The translations under genes and the position numbers were made by a program. Shown piece after piece: positions 42,812 to 52,298 of a DNA stretch of 64,000 nucleotides. Position 1 is the first letter of the stretch. Every line of letters begins with the position of its first letter. Below the pieces are notes generated by a model that saw only the letters and a program-made list of their open reading frames with translations, had not been told where the DNA came from and did not search any database. The DNA comes from DAOUEG01 sp964595455. GTDB taxonomy: Bacteria; Chloroflexota; Dehalococcoidia; Dehalococcoidales; RBG-16-60-22. Location: contig CAZQQL010000001.1 in the NCBI GenBank assembly GCA_964595455.1, positions 1 to 64,000 of the forward strand. Direction: 5' to 3'.

Positions 42812-42840
42812 TTGACAACGCTGTCCGACATGCGTAATAA
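42812..42840 (+). promoter_or_regulatory. Promoter for the second peptide-transporter operon
   Basis: TTGACA (42812-42817) and TAATAA (42835-42840), spacer 17, give a strong promoter starting near 42847. Its minus-thirty-five box is about 45 bases from the divergent minus-strand promoter, so sulfatase and transporter genes may share control. Confidence 0.65.
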
Positions 42841-43009
42841 TACCATAATCCATCAATAAAAACTGCAAAAAACGCTGACAATGCACGGCGATGATACAAG
42901 AGTCGTCTCATCTCGCCATAAGAAAGGGGGTAGAAGGTTAGCAGTCAGGAACCATAGCAGGCCAATTGATATTTTCTACTCTACGAAAATGAACCAAAAG
43001 GAGCCGTAA

Positions 43010-44662
43010 ATGAAAAACATACTGCTCATAGTGTGTACACTGATTTTGATCACCGCTGTCCTCGCCGGATGCGGTGGGTCCGGAACGACGACCACCACAA
43101 CGGCGGCGACCACCAGCTCAACCGCGACCACCACAACGACGAAAACCAGTTCGTCTCCGACTGCAACCACATCCGGTTCGCCTACCGCCACCACCAGCCC
43201 CACCGCTACCGGTCCTGCGGTTAAAATGGGCGGCACCTTGAGAGAGATCTCAACAGCAGTGCCCGCTGAAGTCGGCTGGCCGGCTGAAATTGTCGGCGCC
43301 AATGGTGAAACGCCCCAGGTCATTTACGATCCATTCCTCCGCGGTTATTCCGATGGCAGTGTGAAGCCATGGCTGGCGACAGACTACAAATTGGCCGACG
43401 ATTTTGCCTATATCGACTTCACTCTCAGAAATGACGTCGATTTTCATGACGGCAGCCATCTGAACGCCGAAGTCGCCAAGTGGAACCTCGTCAACCAGAT
43501 GGACGCCGGCCAGCAGCCCTATTGGGAATCCGTTGAAGTGACGGGCGAATATACCCTGCGCATCAATTTTAAAGAATGGCGTAATACCATGTTCTCTGCC
43601 TTCGTTGATGGCGCAACCACATGGATGGCCTCCAAAGCGGCGTTCGATGAGCATGGTAAAGACTGGATGTACGAGAACGCCGTCGGCACCGGCGCCTTCA
43701 AGTTCGTCAGTTTCGCTCGCGATGACAAGTTTGTCGCTGTCAAGAACGAAAACTGGTGGAACAAAGCCAACGGGCCTTACGTCGATAGGTACGAGGTCTT
43801 ATTCGTGATGGAGCCGACCACCCAGCTCGCGGTCATGAAGACCGGAGAAGCTGATTTCATCGGCATGGAACCCGGCAAGATGACGGCTGACCTGGCGAAA
43901 ATCGGCATGAAAGTTGAAGCCGCCGTGGTCAGTATCTTCGCCCTTGTCCCCGATACGAAGAATGCTGGTTCGATATGGGCTAATCAGAAGTTCCGTGAGG
44001 CCGTGGAATACGCCATTGACCGCGAAGCTATCGCGGAACGCATCGGGTATGGCTACCTGCTGGAACCCAACCAGTTGCCGCCCCGTGGTAATCCCCACTA
44101 TGATACGAACTACGCCGGCAGGCCTTATAACCCTGAAAAAGCCAAAGAACTGTTGGCTGAAGCCGGCTATCCGAACGGAACGACCGCCAAGATCATCGTT
44201 TCCTCCTTGGCCCCCAGTAAAGACGCCGTTATGGCTATCCAGGCATACCTCAGAGCCGTAGGTATAGAAGTAGAGCTTGATTTCCCGCAATGGTCCAAGT
44301 ACGTGACCTACCTGAGAGGCTCTTGGGAGAACGCGGCCCTGTTCCAGGTCTTCCCGGCCATTGGCGGCACTAACTACAATGCCACTCTCAGCTTCTATTT
44401 CGATCCCTCTTCCTCGATGCTGGGAAGCTGGGAAAGGACTGAAGCATTCATCCAGATGTTCGATGAAAGCTTGCTGGCCCCTGGAGAAGATGCCCAGTTG
44501 ATACGCAATGTTCTCAACTACATCCAGGATAACGCGTTGATCATCCCCATCCATGAAGCCGGTAGAAGCTGGGCCTATTCCCCCTACATTGAAGGCGGCG
44601 AATTCCTCGACCGTTCCATGAGTTCATGGAAGAGCGTCGATACGATCTGGATAAACAAATAA
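43010..44662 (+). CDS. Peptide/solute ABC transporter substrate-binding lipoprotein (family 5)
   Basis: A 550-residue lipoprotein. The signal helix ends in the lipobox VLAGC near residue 21. A 45-residue linker made almost only of Thr, Ser, Ala, Gly and Pro follows; such linkers raise the domain away from the membrane and are common in Chloroflexota. The family 5 domain starts near residue 72 and includes VIYDPFLRGYSDGSVKPWLATDY, FTLRNDVDFHDGSHLNAEVAKWNL and FREAVEYAIDREAIAERIGYG. It captures a peptide or other small solute for the two permeases downstream. The divergent sulfatase operon hints at uptake of a sulfate ester, which is speculative. Confidence 0.93.
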   Translation: MKNILLIVCTLILITAVLAGCGGSGTTTTTTAATTSSTATTTTTKTSSSPTATTSGSPTATTSPTATGPAVKMGGTLREISTAVPAEVGWPAEIVGANGETPQVIYDPFLRGYSDGSVKPWLATDYKLADDFAYIDFTLRNDVDFHDGSHLNAEVAKWNLVNQMDAGQQPYWESVEVTGEYTLRINFKEWRNTMFSAFVDGATTWMASKAAFDEHGKDWMYENAVGTGAFKFVSFARDDKFVAVKNENWWNKANGPYVDRYEVLFVMEPTTQLAVMKTGEADFIGMEPGKMTADLAKIGMKVEAAVVSIFALVPDTKNAGSIWANQKFREAVEYAIDREAIAERIGYGYLLEPNQLPPRGNPHYDTNYAGRPYNPEKAKELLAEAGYPNGTTAKIIVSSLAPSKDAVMAIQAYLRAVGIEVELDFPQWSKYVTYLRGSWENAALFQVFPAIGGTNYNATLSFYFDPSSSMLGSWERTEAFIQMFDESLLAPGEDAQLIRNVLNYIQDNALIIPIHEAGRSWAYSPYIEGGEFLDRSMSSWKSVDTIWINK

Positions 44663-44672
44663 CCCGGTGAAC

Positions 44673-44714
44673 ACACCCCGAACTCTCGGGAGTTTTCCTG
44701 AGGGTTCGGGGTGT
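44673..44714 (+). other. Hairpin between binding-protein and permease genes
   Basis: ACACCCCGAAC (44673-44683) pairs perfectly with GTTCGGGGTGT (44704-44714). There is no T-run, so partial read-through or 3' protection of the binding-protein mRNA is more likely than full termination. Compare the hairpin at 217-250. Confidence 0.6.
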
Positions 44715-44816
44715 GGTTCCCCCTCTCGCCGTAGACGCTGTTTTTCCAGCGTGGCGGGAGTTAAGGCAGAAACGACTGCGATCTATCAATACTCGATTGC
44801 TGGAAAATAGCGGATA

Positions 44817-45773
44817 ATGACAACTTTTTTGATTCGTAGATTGTTACAGGCTTTGGTCGTCCTGCTTCTGGTTACGGTCGTCGTCTTCTTTACGATGCGT
44901 TTACTGCCGGGCGATCCGATTCTGATGGTACTGCTTTCAACCCAGATGGAAGAGATAACCGAGGAACAACTCGATACACTCCGGCATGAACACGGACTCG
45001 ATAGACCGATGATCGTCCAGTATTTCGATTGGCTGGGAGGTGTCTGCCGTGGAGACCTCGGGGTCTCCATCCTGCAAAGAACCCCGGTAAGCGGAGAATT
45101 GATGCGGCGACTGCCGATAACCCTTCACCTGGGGATACTGGCCTTCATTATCAGCGCATTCATCGGTATCCCGGCCGGTATTATCTGCGCCATCCGTCGC
45201 GGGACCTGGATCGATACGACGGTGACGATTTTAGCCAACCTGGGAATAACCGTGCCGACATTCTGGCTGGGCATAATTCTTATTTACTTTTTTTCACTCA
45301 ACCTCGGTTGGTTGCCCGTTATGGGGTATACTTCGCCCTTTGATGACTTCTGGTTGAGTACCCGGCAGATTATCATGCCGGTCATGTGCATGGCCGTGTT
45401 CCCTATCGCATCGGAAGCGCGGCAGACCCGCTCCAGCATGCTGGAAGTCATGCACCGTGACTATATCCGCACTGCCTGGTCTAAAGGTATCAAGGAACGC
45501 ATGGTCGTAATCAGGCATGCGCTGAAAAATGCCCTGATACCCGTAATAACCCTCAAAGGCATGTCGATCGGCATGATAATCGGCGGTGCGGTCCTGATCG
45601 AGACCGTATTCAATATCCCGGGCATGGGCCGGTTGGCGGTAGCTTCGGTGTTGAACCAGGACTACCAGTATGTTCAGGGTATCATTTTGATTATCGCCGT
45701 GGTCATTGTCCTGGGCAACCTGCTCACGGACATCGTCAACGGCTGGATGGATCCCCGGATACGTTACAACTAG
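44817..45773 (+). CDS. ABC transporter permease, DppB/OppB type
   Basis: A 318-residue permease of the same length as the one at 331-1287 and clearly paralogous (IRRLLQAL, RLLPGDP, LANLGITVPTFWLGI, DYIRTAWSKGIKERMVV, IETVFNIPGMGRL). About six membrane helices. It forms the import channel with the DppC-type subunit that begins 12 bases after its stop. ATG 44817 has only a weak ribosome site. No ATPase gene follows. Confidence 0.94.
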   Translation: MTTFLIRRLLQALVVLLLVTVVVFFTMRLLPGDPILMVLLSTQMEEITEEQLDTLRHEHGLDRPMIVQYFDWLGGVCRGDLGVSILQRTPVSGELMRRLPITLHLGILAFIISAFIGIPAGIICAIRRGTWIDTTVTILANLGITVPTFWLGIILIYFFSLNLGWLPVMGYTSPFDDFWLSTRQIIMPVMCMAVFPIASEARQTRSSMLEVMHRDYIRTAWSKGIKERMVVIRHALKNALIPVITLKGMSIGMIIGGAVLIETVFNIPGMGRLAVASVLNQDYQYVQGIILIIAVVIVLGNLLTDIVNGWMDPRIRYN

Positions 45774-45784
45774 GACAGTACTAA

Positions 45785-46687
45785 ATGGAAGAGTTGCAGA
45801 GAGACGCTGCCATACAATCATTCCAGGAGGCTCCGCCGCGCGTCAACGAGTTCAGGCGGTTTATAAGGATTTTTTTCGCCCGCGGCGTGGTCATCTTCGG
45901 CCTGGTCATCATCCTGGCTATGATAGTAACGGCAATATTTGCGGAAATGATCGCTCCGTACGATCCCTACGAACTCAACATGAGGGATGCCCTGGCATCG
46001 CCCAGCGCCGATCATCTCCTGGGTACGGACACAATCGGCCGGGACACGCTCAGCCGCATTATCTACGGGACCCGGACTTCCCTGGAGATCGGTCTTATCG
46101 CCATCGCCATAGCTTCCGCAATCGGCATGACCCTGGGACTGATCGCCGGTTTTTACGGCGGTTGGTTCTACATTATTATCATGAGGTTCATCGATGCTCT
46201 CATGGCCTTCCCCATGATACTGCTCGCCCTGGTTATAGCATCATTGCTCGGAGGAGGCATCGTTAATGTCATTATCGCCCTGGGGATCAGCCAGATGCCG
46301 GCCTACTCCCGGTTGATGTGCGCCCAGGTCGTGTCCATCAAGGAAACGGACTACGTGATGGCTGCCCGTTCCCTCGGTTCGACCGGCATCCGCACGATGC
46401 TCCGGCACATCGTTCCCAACTGCCTGCCGCCGCTCATCGTCCTGGTCACCATGATGCTCGGCGCTGTTATCCTGGCTGAGGCCGGCCTTAGCTTCCTCGG
46501 AATCGGTATCGAAGCCCCCACGGCGGCCTGGGGCGCCATGGTCAGTGACGGGCGCGATTACCTGTTGTCCAATCCGATCCTGTCCTTTGCTCCCGGCGTG
46601 GCGATCATGCTCGTTGTGTTTGCTTTCAATATGGTGGGTGACGGGTTGAGAGATGCGCTTGACCCGAGCCTGAGAGGCATTCTGTAG
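45785..46687 (+). CDS. ABC transporter permease, DppC/OppC type
   Basis: A 300-residue permease with the DppC hallmarks: HLLGTDTIGRDTLSRIIYGTR, the EAA loop DYVMAARSLGSTG, and the C-terminal GDGLRDALDPSLRG. It is paralogous to the protein at 1303-2199 along its length. Together with the upstream genes it completes the binding protein-permease-permease set, but the DppD/DppF ATPases are missing from both clusters, so a shared ATPase pair elsewhere probably powers both. Confidence 0.94.
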   Translation: MEELQRDAAIQSFQEAPPRVNEFRRFIRIFFARGVVIFGLVIILAMIVTAIFAEMIAPYDPYELNMRDALASPSADHLLGTDTIGRDTLSRIIYGTRTSLEIGLIAIAIASAIGMTLGLIAGFYGGWFYIIIMRFIDALMAFPMILLALVIASLLGGGIVNVIIALGISQMPAYSRLMCAQVVSIKETDYVMAARSLGSTGIRTMLRHIVPNCLPPLIVLVTMMLGAVILAEAGLSFLGIGIEAPTAAWGAMVSDGRDYLLSNPILSFAPGVAIMLVVFAFNMVGDGLRDALDPSLRGIL

Positions 46688-46733
46688 GCTTGAGGGTCAG
46701 GCCAGCGCACGCAACTCTGATTGTATCCGGGAA

Positions 46734-47597
46734 ATGAATCGGGATATAATGAACCAACTAGAGGTATCCATGATTCCACGCGATATTCCAAGGGAAGAAA
46801 TTTTACACATCAAGAGAAAGAGCGGCAAAGAAGCCTGCGAGGACAAGCAATCGTCCCTCAAGGCGGTGAGCCGGACTGCACAAATTCTGAAGTGCCTCCA
46901 GGATGGCATCAACACAGTAACGGAGATCGCTGCCGAACTGGGTGTTCACAAGTCCACTTCTCACCGTCTGCTCCAGGCTCTGGAGGAAGCGGACCTGGTT
47001 GTCCGGAACAAACTGAATCGCCGGTACTATATCGGCTCGCTGATCTCTGAACTGGCCTCGGACCCTGATGTCACGCATGAATATCTCGTTTCCTGTGCAT
47101 TGAACCCGATGAAGCGCCTGGCCGAGATAACCGGAGAATCCGTAGGGCTCAACATGCTGATGGGTTTACATAATGTGTTACTGTACGAAATACCCAGCCG
47201 GCATGAACTCCGTCTCGTCGCCAAGAGGAAAATATCCGGTGACCTGCATGCCGGCGCCAATGCCAGGATGCTGCTGGCACAGCTTAATGCCAGGGAATTG
47301 GGTATAACCCTGAACAACCTGGACTACCGTACGCTGACGGAGAGAACGATCACTAATAAGGAAGAGCTGCAGGCAAAGATCAACCGGATCCGGGAGCAGG
47401 GGTGGGAGATCAGTTACGGGGAGCGGATACCCGAGGCAATGGACATCGGCGTACCGATACGTAACTATTTCGTTCCCATATCGCTGGGAATACTGGGGCC
47501 TGAGAACCGTATCAAGCCGAGAACGCAGGAATTCCTGGCCGCCGCCATAGAAGCAGGGGCGCAGATCGAGGCCAATATTTCCGCTGCGCTCATGTAG
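46734..47597 (+). CDS. IclR-family transcriptional regulator
   Basis: About 287 residues. The winged-helix region reads AQILKCLQDGINTVTEIAAELGVHKSTSHRLLQALEEADLV, and the effector domain begins with LNPMKRLAEITGESVGLNMLM and contains ARMLLAQLNARELG, as in IclR proteins. The start is uncertain: ATG codons at 46734, 46749 and 46770 are in frame, and the last has AGAGG upstream. IclR proteins respond to small organic acids or aromatics. It follows the transporter by 46 bases and probably regulates it or the nearby catabolic genes. Confidence 0.9.
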   Translation: MNRDIMNQLEVSMIPRDIPREEILHIKRKSGKEACEDKQSSLKAVSRTAQILKCLQDGINTVTEIAAELGVHKSTSHRLLQALEEADLVVRNKLNRRYYIGSLISELASDPDVTHEYLVSCALNPMKRLAEITGESVGLNMLMGLHNVLLYEIPSRHELRLVAKRKISGDLHAGANARMLLAQLNARELGITLNNLDYRTLTERTITNKEELQAKINRIREQGWEISYGERIPEAMDIGVPIRNYFVPISLGILGPENRIKPRTQEFLAAAIEAGAQIEANISAALM

Positions 47598-47612
47598 CCT
47601 CAGGATAGCCCG

Positions 47613-48422
47613 CTAATGCCTTGACCGGTAATGCCCTCCCACCGCTTTCTGCACGTCTTCCCGGGACCGCACCCCGGCATCGTAGAGTTCCTTTAAAAAC
47701 GTTTCCCTGGCTGCTATCTCGTCGGTTAACCGTTCGTACTGTACGCCGAACTTGTTGAAAATGACCTCCCGGAGCGTGTCCTCTTCCGGGTACATGAATT
47801 CACCGTCGAACGATTCGCGGACCGCCAGCGTCTGTGCGACCAGCTTGTCTTCATCCATGCCGATGACGCTGACCGTATCGACGCGGCGGATGGGTTCATC
47901 ATCATACGTGGCGCCGTTGACCGCCTGGAGCGTCACCACCAGGCCGAGCTGGGCTACATTTGCCAGCGGTACGCTCAGATACCCATATAGAAGATAGGCC
48001 ACGTCTCTGACATTACGGGCATGCATGGTGGCCCCGAGACGGTAACCCTTGCGCATCAGCTTGAACGTTTTCTGCACCTGCTGGCCCCACAGGTATTCAT
48101 ACTGGTGGTTGCTGATCTCTTCCGAAACGAGGTAGACAGATTCGGGTGTGTAACGGCTGGTGAAGGCAAAGGTCTCGGCGAACCCCTGTAACGTATAAAG
48201 CGGCTGGTCTGGCGGCAGCAGGTCCAGCAGGCAATGCAGCAGCGTTGACTTGCCGGCGTAGATTGGCGCTGAAGCCACTAGGACGGAAGCCCGTGACTCC
48301 ATGACCAGCCAGAGCAGCCCGGCCAGCTTGAAATCAAGCGTGCGTGACTCGATGAGATCAAGGATGGAAAGAGTGACCGGCCGGCTGTACGCCCAATCCC
48401 CCCACCATGCGGTCCTGGCCAT
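47613..48422 (-). CDS. Secretion-type P-loop NTPase (VirB11/PilT/FlaI-like) of the MoxR-vWA operon
   Basis: A 269-residue protein. ATG 48422 is chosen (GGAG nine bases upstream). The P-loop reads VLVASAPIYAGKSTLL, where the first Gly of Walker A is replaced by Ala. LVSEEI is a Walker-B-like strand and GATMHARNVRDVAYLLYGYL matches the His-box of secretion NTPases. The N-terminal domain typical of VirB11 is shortened. The C-terminus adds a 60-residue helical region. It follows the vWA gene by 43 bases. No secretion or pilus genes are near, so the role may be chaperone-like in this operon rather than secretion. Confidence 0.72.
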   Translation of the reverse strand: MARTAWWGDWAYSRPVTLSILDLIESRTLDFKLAGLLWLVMESRASVLVASAPIYAGKSTLLHCLLDLLPPDQPLYTLQGFAETFAFTSRYTPESVYLVSEEISNHQYEYLWGQQVQKTFKLMRKGYRLGATMHARNVRDVAYLLYGYLSVPLANVAQLGLVVTLQAVNGATYDDEPIRRVDTVSVIGMDEDKLVAQTLAVRESFDGEFMYPEEDTLREVIFNKFGVQYERLTDEIAARETFLKELYDAGVRSREDVQKAVGGHYRSRH

Positions 48423-48465
48423 TACGTTTACTCCCTGTATCGGGGATATTCGCCTGGTATACAGG

Positions 48466-50487
48466 CTATATCCTGGATTTCTTGTTGTTGATGTAATCGA
48501 TAATGATGTACTCGCCGAGTTTTCCGGGCTCCGTGACGAAGACCCTTCCGCGATTGATGCGCGCCATTCTGTCCACGAAGAAAGTGAAATCATCGTAGCT
48601 GGGCAGCATGAACGTGTTGATGACGATGCCCGCCCGCGTGCAGTTCTGGACTTCATGCAGCGTCACGTCCACGCAGCGGCGCGTCGGCGGCAGGTGGAAA
48701 ACTATCTGCCCGTTTTCAACGTGGGAAGTCGGCTGCCCGTCCGAGATCATGATGATCTGCTTGTTGGCGGCGCGTTCTTTCTCCAGTATCTTGCGCGCCA
48801 TGGTGAACGCCAGGTGCATGTTGGTGTACGGCGTGAAATCGTCCCAGGTGATGTAGGTCAGTTCTTCCGTGGTCATTCGCCGGGCCACGGCGGAAAAGCC
48901 CAGGATATGCAGCCTGTCCTTGGGGAACTTGCTGGTTATCAGCGAGTTCAGCGCTATGGAGACCATCTTGGCGGACTCGAAGTTGCCGCCCATGCGCATG
49001 GAAAGGCTCATATCCAGCATGATCACAGTGGCGGAACGGACGGCGTTCTCATGGCGGAACACCTCGAAGTCCGCCACCTTCATCTTGATCGGCACCTGCG
49101 GGTCCCGCAGCATGGCGTTTGTCAGCGTCTTCTGCAGGTGCAGTTCGAAGTCGTCCCCGAACTCGTACTGCTTGGTCTCATCGGTCCGTTCGCCTCCGGC
49201 GCCGCGTTCCCGGACGATATGGGAGCCGGTGCGGTCTTTCTTCAGGCTGGCAAAGACGGTGTTGAGGGCTTTTTCTCCTATTTTCTTCATGCCGCGCGGC
49301 GTCAGTTCGTAACGGCCTCTGTCCTTACGGATGTAGCCGGCGTCCTCCAGCATCTTGGTGATCTCACGCATCTTCTCCAGTTCCTGGCTGGCGGTATCTC
49401 CCAAAAGTTCCTTCACCAGTGAATCATCGATGTCATCCATCGAATCCATATACCGTGAGTCCTGGAACTGGTTTTCCAGCCGGTCCATCTTCTGGAGCTG
49501 CTCCATGAGTTTCATCGCCTCGGCGTAGGAAATGGACTCATCACCGCTGAAGGAATACCCCTGCTCGTCCAGCCAGCCGGGGAACAGGGATTCCATGTTG
49601 GCCGCCATCTTGGCCATCTCGTACTTGGTGGATTCGTCCAGCATGGAATCGATGAGGTCCTGCAGTTCCTGCTGGTCCGCCGGTGAAAGGCTTTCCATTA
49701 GCGCCTGGGCCTGGGCCATCTGCTGCTGGAGTCGCTCGATCAATTCGTCCAGGTCCTTTGGCGGGTTATCGCCGAAGAACTGCCCGAATTCCTTCATGAA
49801 CCCGTCGAAGTCCGGTTCCTCCCCGCGGCGCCTCGCTTCCAGCATCTGGTTGATGGCTTCCATGAAGTGCCGCATCGCAGCCAGCGAATCGGCGTTCATG
49901 TTCTTGAGGCGTGATGCCATCTCCTTGGCGTAGGAAGACATGGTGCTCCGTTTCAGCATGTCCATGAGTTCCTGGAACTGCCGGCCTGCTTCGCCGTCCA
50001 TGAAATCGTACTTGCTCAGGTCCTTGATTCGCCCGCCGACGTCCGGTGGCAGGGCTTCCAGCTTTTCCATGTTCTCGGAAGCCCGGTCTTCCAGGTTTTT
50101 CAATAGCCGTTCCCGTATCTGCGGGTCAAGGTCCTGCCCGCTTTCCGAGGCTTTCTTCCGGGCATCGTCCAGCCGCTGCTGGATGCCCTGACGTTCCTGG
50201 TCGATGATGTCGTCGAGGCGTTTGCGGATGTCCTCCATCATGGAGTTCAGCTTGTATTTTTCAAGCTGTTCCTGCCGCCGCTGCCGCAGCCGCTGGATGA
50301 ATTCCTGGAGGCTGGGCAGGCGCCGGCCTTCCGGGTCGGTCATCCCCCGCCGCTGCATCATGTGCAGGGCGTTGGAGAGATCGCCGTCCCGCATCAGGTT
50401 CTTCTGAAGCTCGTCCATGAGGGCGTCGGCATCCGGATCGAAGATGTTCTGCGAGCCGTCCCACTCTGAGTACTTGTTGCTGTCCAT
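48466..50487 (-). CDS. Large vWA-domain protein, coiled-coil rich
   Basis: A 673-residue protein whose ATG at 50487 lies next to the stop of the ATPase gene. Residues 1-400 are highly charged and helical (RQRRQEQLEKYKLNSMMEDI, LIERLQQQMAQAQALM), likely long coiled coils. A winged-helix-like stretch follows near 385-420 (MLEDAGYIRKDRGRYELTPRG). The C-terminal vWA domain (about 485-670) has an intact metal-ion site: DMSLS at residue 492 and the later MISDGQPT. Paired with a MoxR/ChlI ATPase, it recalls RavA-ViaA or BchI-BchD, which act on metal insertion or on protein remodelling. Confidence 0.88.
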   Translation of the reverse strand: MDSNKYSEWDGSQNIFDPDADALMDELQKNLMRDGDLSNALHMMQRRGMTDPEGRRLPSLQEFIQRLRQRRQEQLEKYKLNSMMEDIRKRLDDIIDQERQGIQQRLDDARKKASESGQDLDPQIRERLLKNLEDRASENMEKLEALPPDVGGRIKDLSKYDFMDGEAGRQFQELMDMLKRSTMSSYAKEMASRLKNMNADSLAAMRHFMEAINQMLEARRRGEEPDFDGFMKEFGQFFGDNPPKDLDELIERLQQQMAQAQALMESLSPADQQELQDLIDSMLDESTKYEMAKMAANMESLFPGWLDEQGYSFSGDESISYAEAMKLMEQLQKMDRLENQFQDSRYMDSMDDIDDSLVKELLGDTASQELEKMREITKMLEDAGYIRKDRGRYELTPRGMKKIGEKALNTVFASLKKDRTGSHIVRERGAGGERTDETKQYEFGDDFELHLQKTLTNAMLRDPQVPIKMKVADFEVFRHENAVRSATVIMLDMSLSMRMGGNFESAKMVSIALNSLITSKFPKDRLHILGFSAVARRMTTEELTYITWDDFTPYTNMHLAFTMARKILEKERAANKQIIMISDGQPTSHVENGQIVFHLPPTRRCVDVTLHEVQNCTRAGIVINTFMLPSYDDFTFFVDRMARINRGRVFVTEPGKLGEYIIIDYINNKKSRI

Positions 50488-50489
50488 TG

Positions 50490-51944
50490 TTAATGCCTGT
50501 AAATTGCCTTCCCTTTGATCCTGGTCTTGTTCAGCCGCTTGTTCAGGTGCGCGCCTTCCAGGATGAATTCCACCGCCGACGCAATATGCTCCGGCGCCTC
50601 GGCTTCGGTCAGTTTTTTCACGGCGGCGGCCATGCCCTGGATTTCCTTTTCGTACCGCAGGTAGGAAGCGGCCTTGTGCGCGTCTGAGGTCTCCACGTTG
50701 AACCCGCCGTTGAACTGCCGGACGATGGGGTCCAGTTCCTCGAAGGCGAAGCGCCGGTTGAATACAATAAGTATCGCCCGCTTGATGAGGTCGTCGATGA
50801 TCTTCTCTTCGTTCTTTTCCTCGAAGCCTTCCATCTCCACCTTGCCGGTGGTGGAAGCGACGATGTAGGGGAGATCGCTGACGCGCGGCACCGCCAGTTT
50901 TTCTCCGAGGACGATGGCCCGCCGAACGGCGTTGGCCGTAACCGTCTCCATGTTGGCAATGGATACCCGTACGCTGACCCCGGAGCGCTGGCCGATATCG
51001 GGACTGCGCCGGGCCAGGTGCGTTATCTCCGCGACGATTTCCTTGATGTAGTCTGGCACGAAAAACGAGATGTCTTTGTCTCCGAATTGCTGCCATTCCT
51101 GCTCGACGATAGTGATCTCATCCTCGATGGTGGCCGGGTAATGGGTACGTATCTGCGAGCCGAAGCGGTCCTTGAGCGGCGTGATGATCCGGCCGCGGCT
51201 GGTGTAGTCCTCCGGGTTGGCGCTGGCCAGGATCATGACGTCCAGGGGCAGCCGTACCCGGTAACCCTTGATCTGGATGTCTGCTTCTTCCATGAGGTTG
51301 AAAAGTCCTACCTGTATCCTCTCGGACAGGTCCGGCAGCTCGTTGATGCAGAAGATGCCCCGGTTGGTGCGGGGAATGATGCCGTAATGGATCGTCAATT
51401 CGTCGGACAGGTAACGGCCTTCCGCCACCTTGATCGGGTCCACGTCCCCGATGAGGTCCGCGATGGTAGTATCCGGGGTTGCCAGTTTTTCTCCGTACCG
51501 GTCCTGCCGGGGTATCCAGGCTATCTCGGTGGCATCCCCGTGCCGGGCGACGGTCTCACGGCACGATTTGCACAGCGGCGCGAAGGGGCTGTCATTGATC
51601 TCACAGCCCTGGATGATCGGCATCTCTTCATCCAGCAAGTCAACCAGCAGACGCATCACGCGGGATTTGGCCTGGCCGCGTTCTCCCAGCAGGATGATGT
51701 TCTGCCCGGAGAGTATGGCGTTCTCCACCTGGGGGATGACCGTGGTGTCATACCCGATAATGCCCTGGAAGACCGGCTTCTTCTCCCTGAGCCGCGCAAT
51801 AAGATTGCGCCGCAGTTCGTCCTTGATCGATTCGGGCTGGTAGCCGGAGGCCTTCAGCTCGCCGAATGTCATCGGTTTGCGAGATGGAGCCTTCTGTTTC
51901 GAGGCCGAGGTGGCATTCTGGTCTTTTTTGTTCGATTCTTTCAT
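50490..51944 (-). CDS. MoxR/ChlI-like AAA+ ATPase
   Basis: A 484-residue AAA+ protein. Walker A is LLGERGQAKSRVM, the G-x-x-G-x-A-K-S variant seen in magnesium-chelatase-like ATPases; Walker B is GIFCINELPDL, with Asn before Glu; sensor 1 lies near LASANPEDYTSRG. A Cys pair, CKSCRETV, occurs in an insert near residue 125. The C-terminal lid is helical. As the first gene, it would form a ring ATPase acting with the vWA protein encoded two bases downstream. The substrate is unknown. Confidence 0.88.
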   Translation of the reverse strand: MKESNKKDQNATSASKQKAPSRKPMTFGELKASGYQPESIKDELRRNLIARLREKKPVFQGIIGYDTTVIPQVENAILSGQNIILLGERGQAKSRVMRLLVDLLDEEMPIIQGCEINDSPFAPLCKSCRETVARHGDATEIAWIPRQDRYGEKLATPDTTIADLIGDVDPIKVAEGRYLSDELTIHYGIIPRTNRGIFCINELPDLSERIQVGLFNLMEEADIQIKGYRVRLPLDVMILASANPEDYTSRGRIITPLKDRFGSQIRTHYPATIEDEITIVEQEWQQFGDKDISFFVPDYIKEIVAEITHLARRSPDIGQRSGVSVRVSIANMETVTANAVRRAIVLGEKLAVPRVSDLPYIVASTTGKVEMEGFEEKNEEKIIDDLIKRAILIVFNRRFAFEELDPIVRQFNGGFNVETSDAHKAASYLRYEKEIQGMAAAVKKLTEAEAPEHIASAVEFILEGAHLNKRLNKTRIKGKAIYRH

Positions 51945-52209
51945 TGATCATGTACCGTTTCAGGTTTATTTCCTATCGTGCTCTGGCGCCTTGGTTGTCC
52001 GGAAAGACCGGGGCAGCTACTATGTGCTCCCTGGCCGAAAATCCGGGTCAATCATGCCGATACTTCGAGTATAGGCAGGCTTTTTCAAATGTGTCAATGC
52101 GTAAAAAGCGGTAGAAAAAGTGAGATGTGTTGCTGAGTACGTCCATGCCGTTCCTAGAGCCATACCTAGGTCACGCCGGTTGCAGTCTGCTATCGGCTGA
52201 CTACGCGGT

Positions 52210-52239
52210 TTGCCGTCTCGTCCTGCTGCGGGTTATAGT
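52210..52239 (+). promoter_or_regulatory. Candidate promoter for the helicase gene
   Basis: TTGCCG (52210-52215) and TATAGT (52234-52239), spacer 18, lie about 60 bases before the GTG at 52299. The rest of the divergent gap 51945-52209 shows no gene or strong motif. Confidence 0.35.
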
Positions 52240-52298
52240 AGGGCATTGGACTCATCTTTTAAAAAGTTGGAGTCGGGATCGTCGATTTACATAATCCT

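Noticed and set aside
43070..43220. Low-complexity ACC/ACG-rich stretch considered as a DNA repeat array
   Set aside because: It encodes the Thr/Ser-rich linker of the binding lipoprotein in one continuous frame; the repetition is at protein level, not a CRISPR or tandem-repeat locus.
50490..51096. Extension of the vWA reading frame upstream to 51096
   Set aside because: The added part is an out-of-frame reading of the ATPase gene (Arg/Gly-rich, no motif); the ATG at 50487, next to the ATPase stop, is the natural start.
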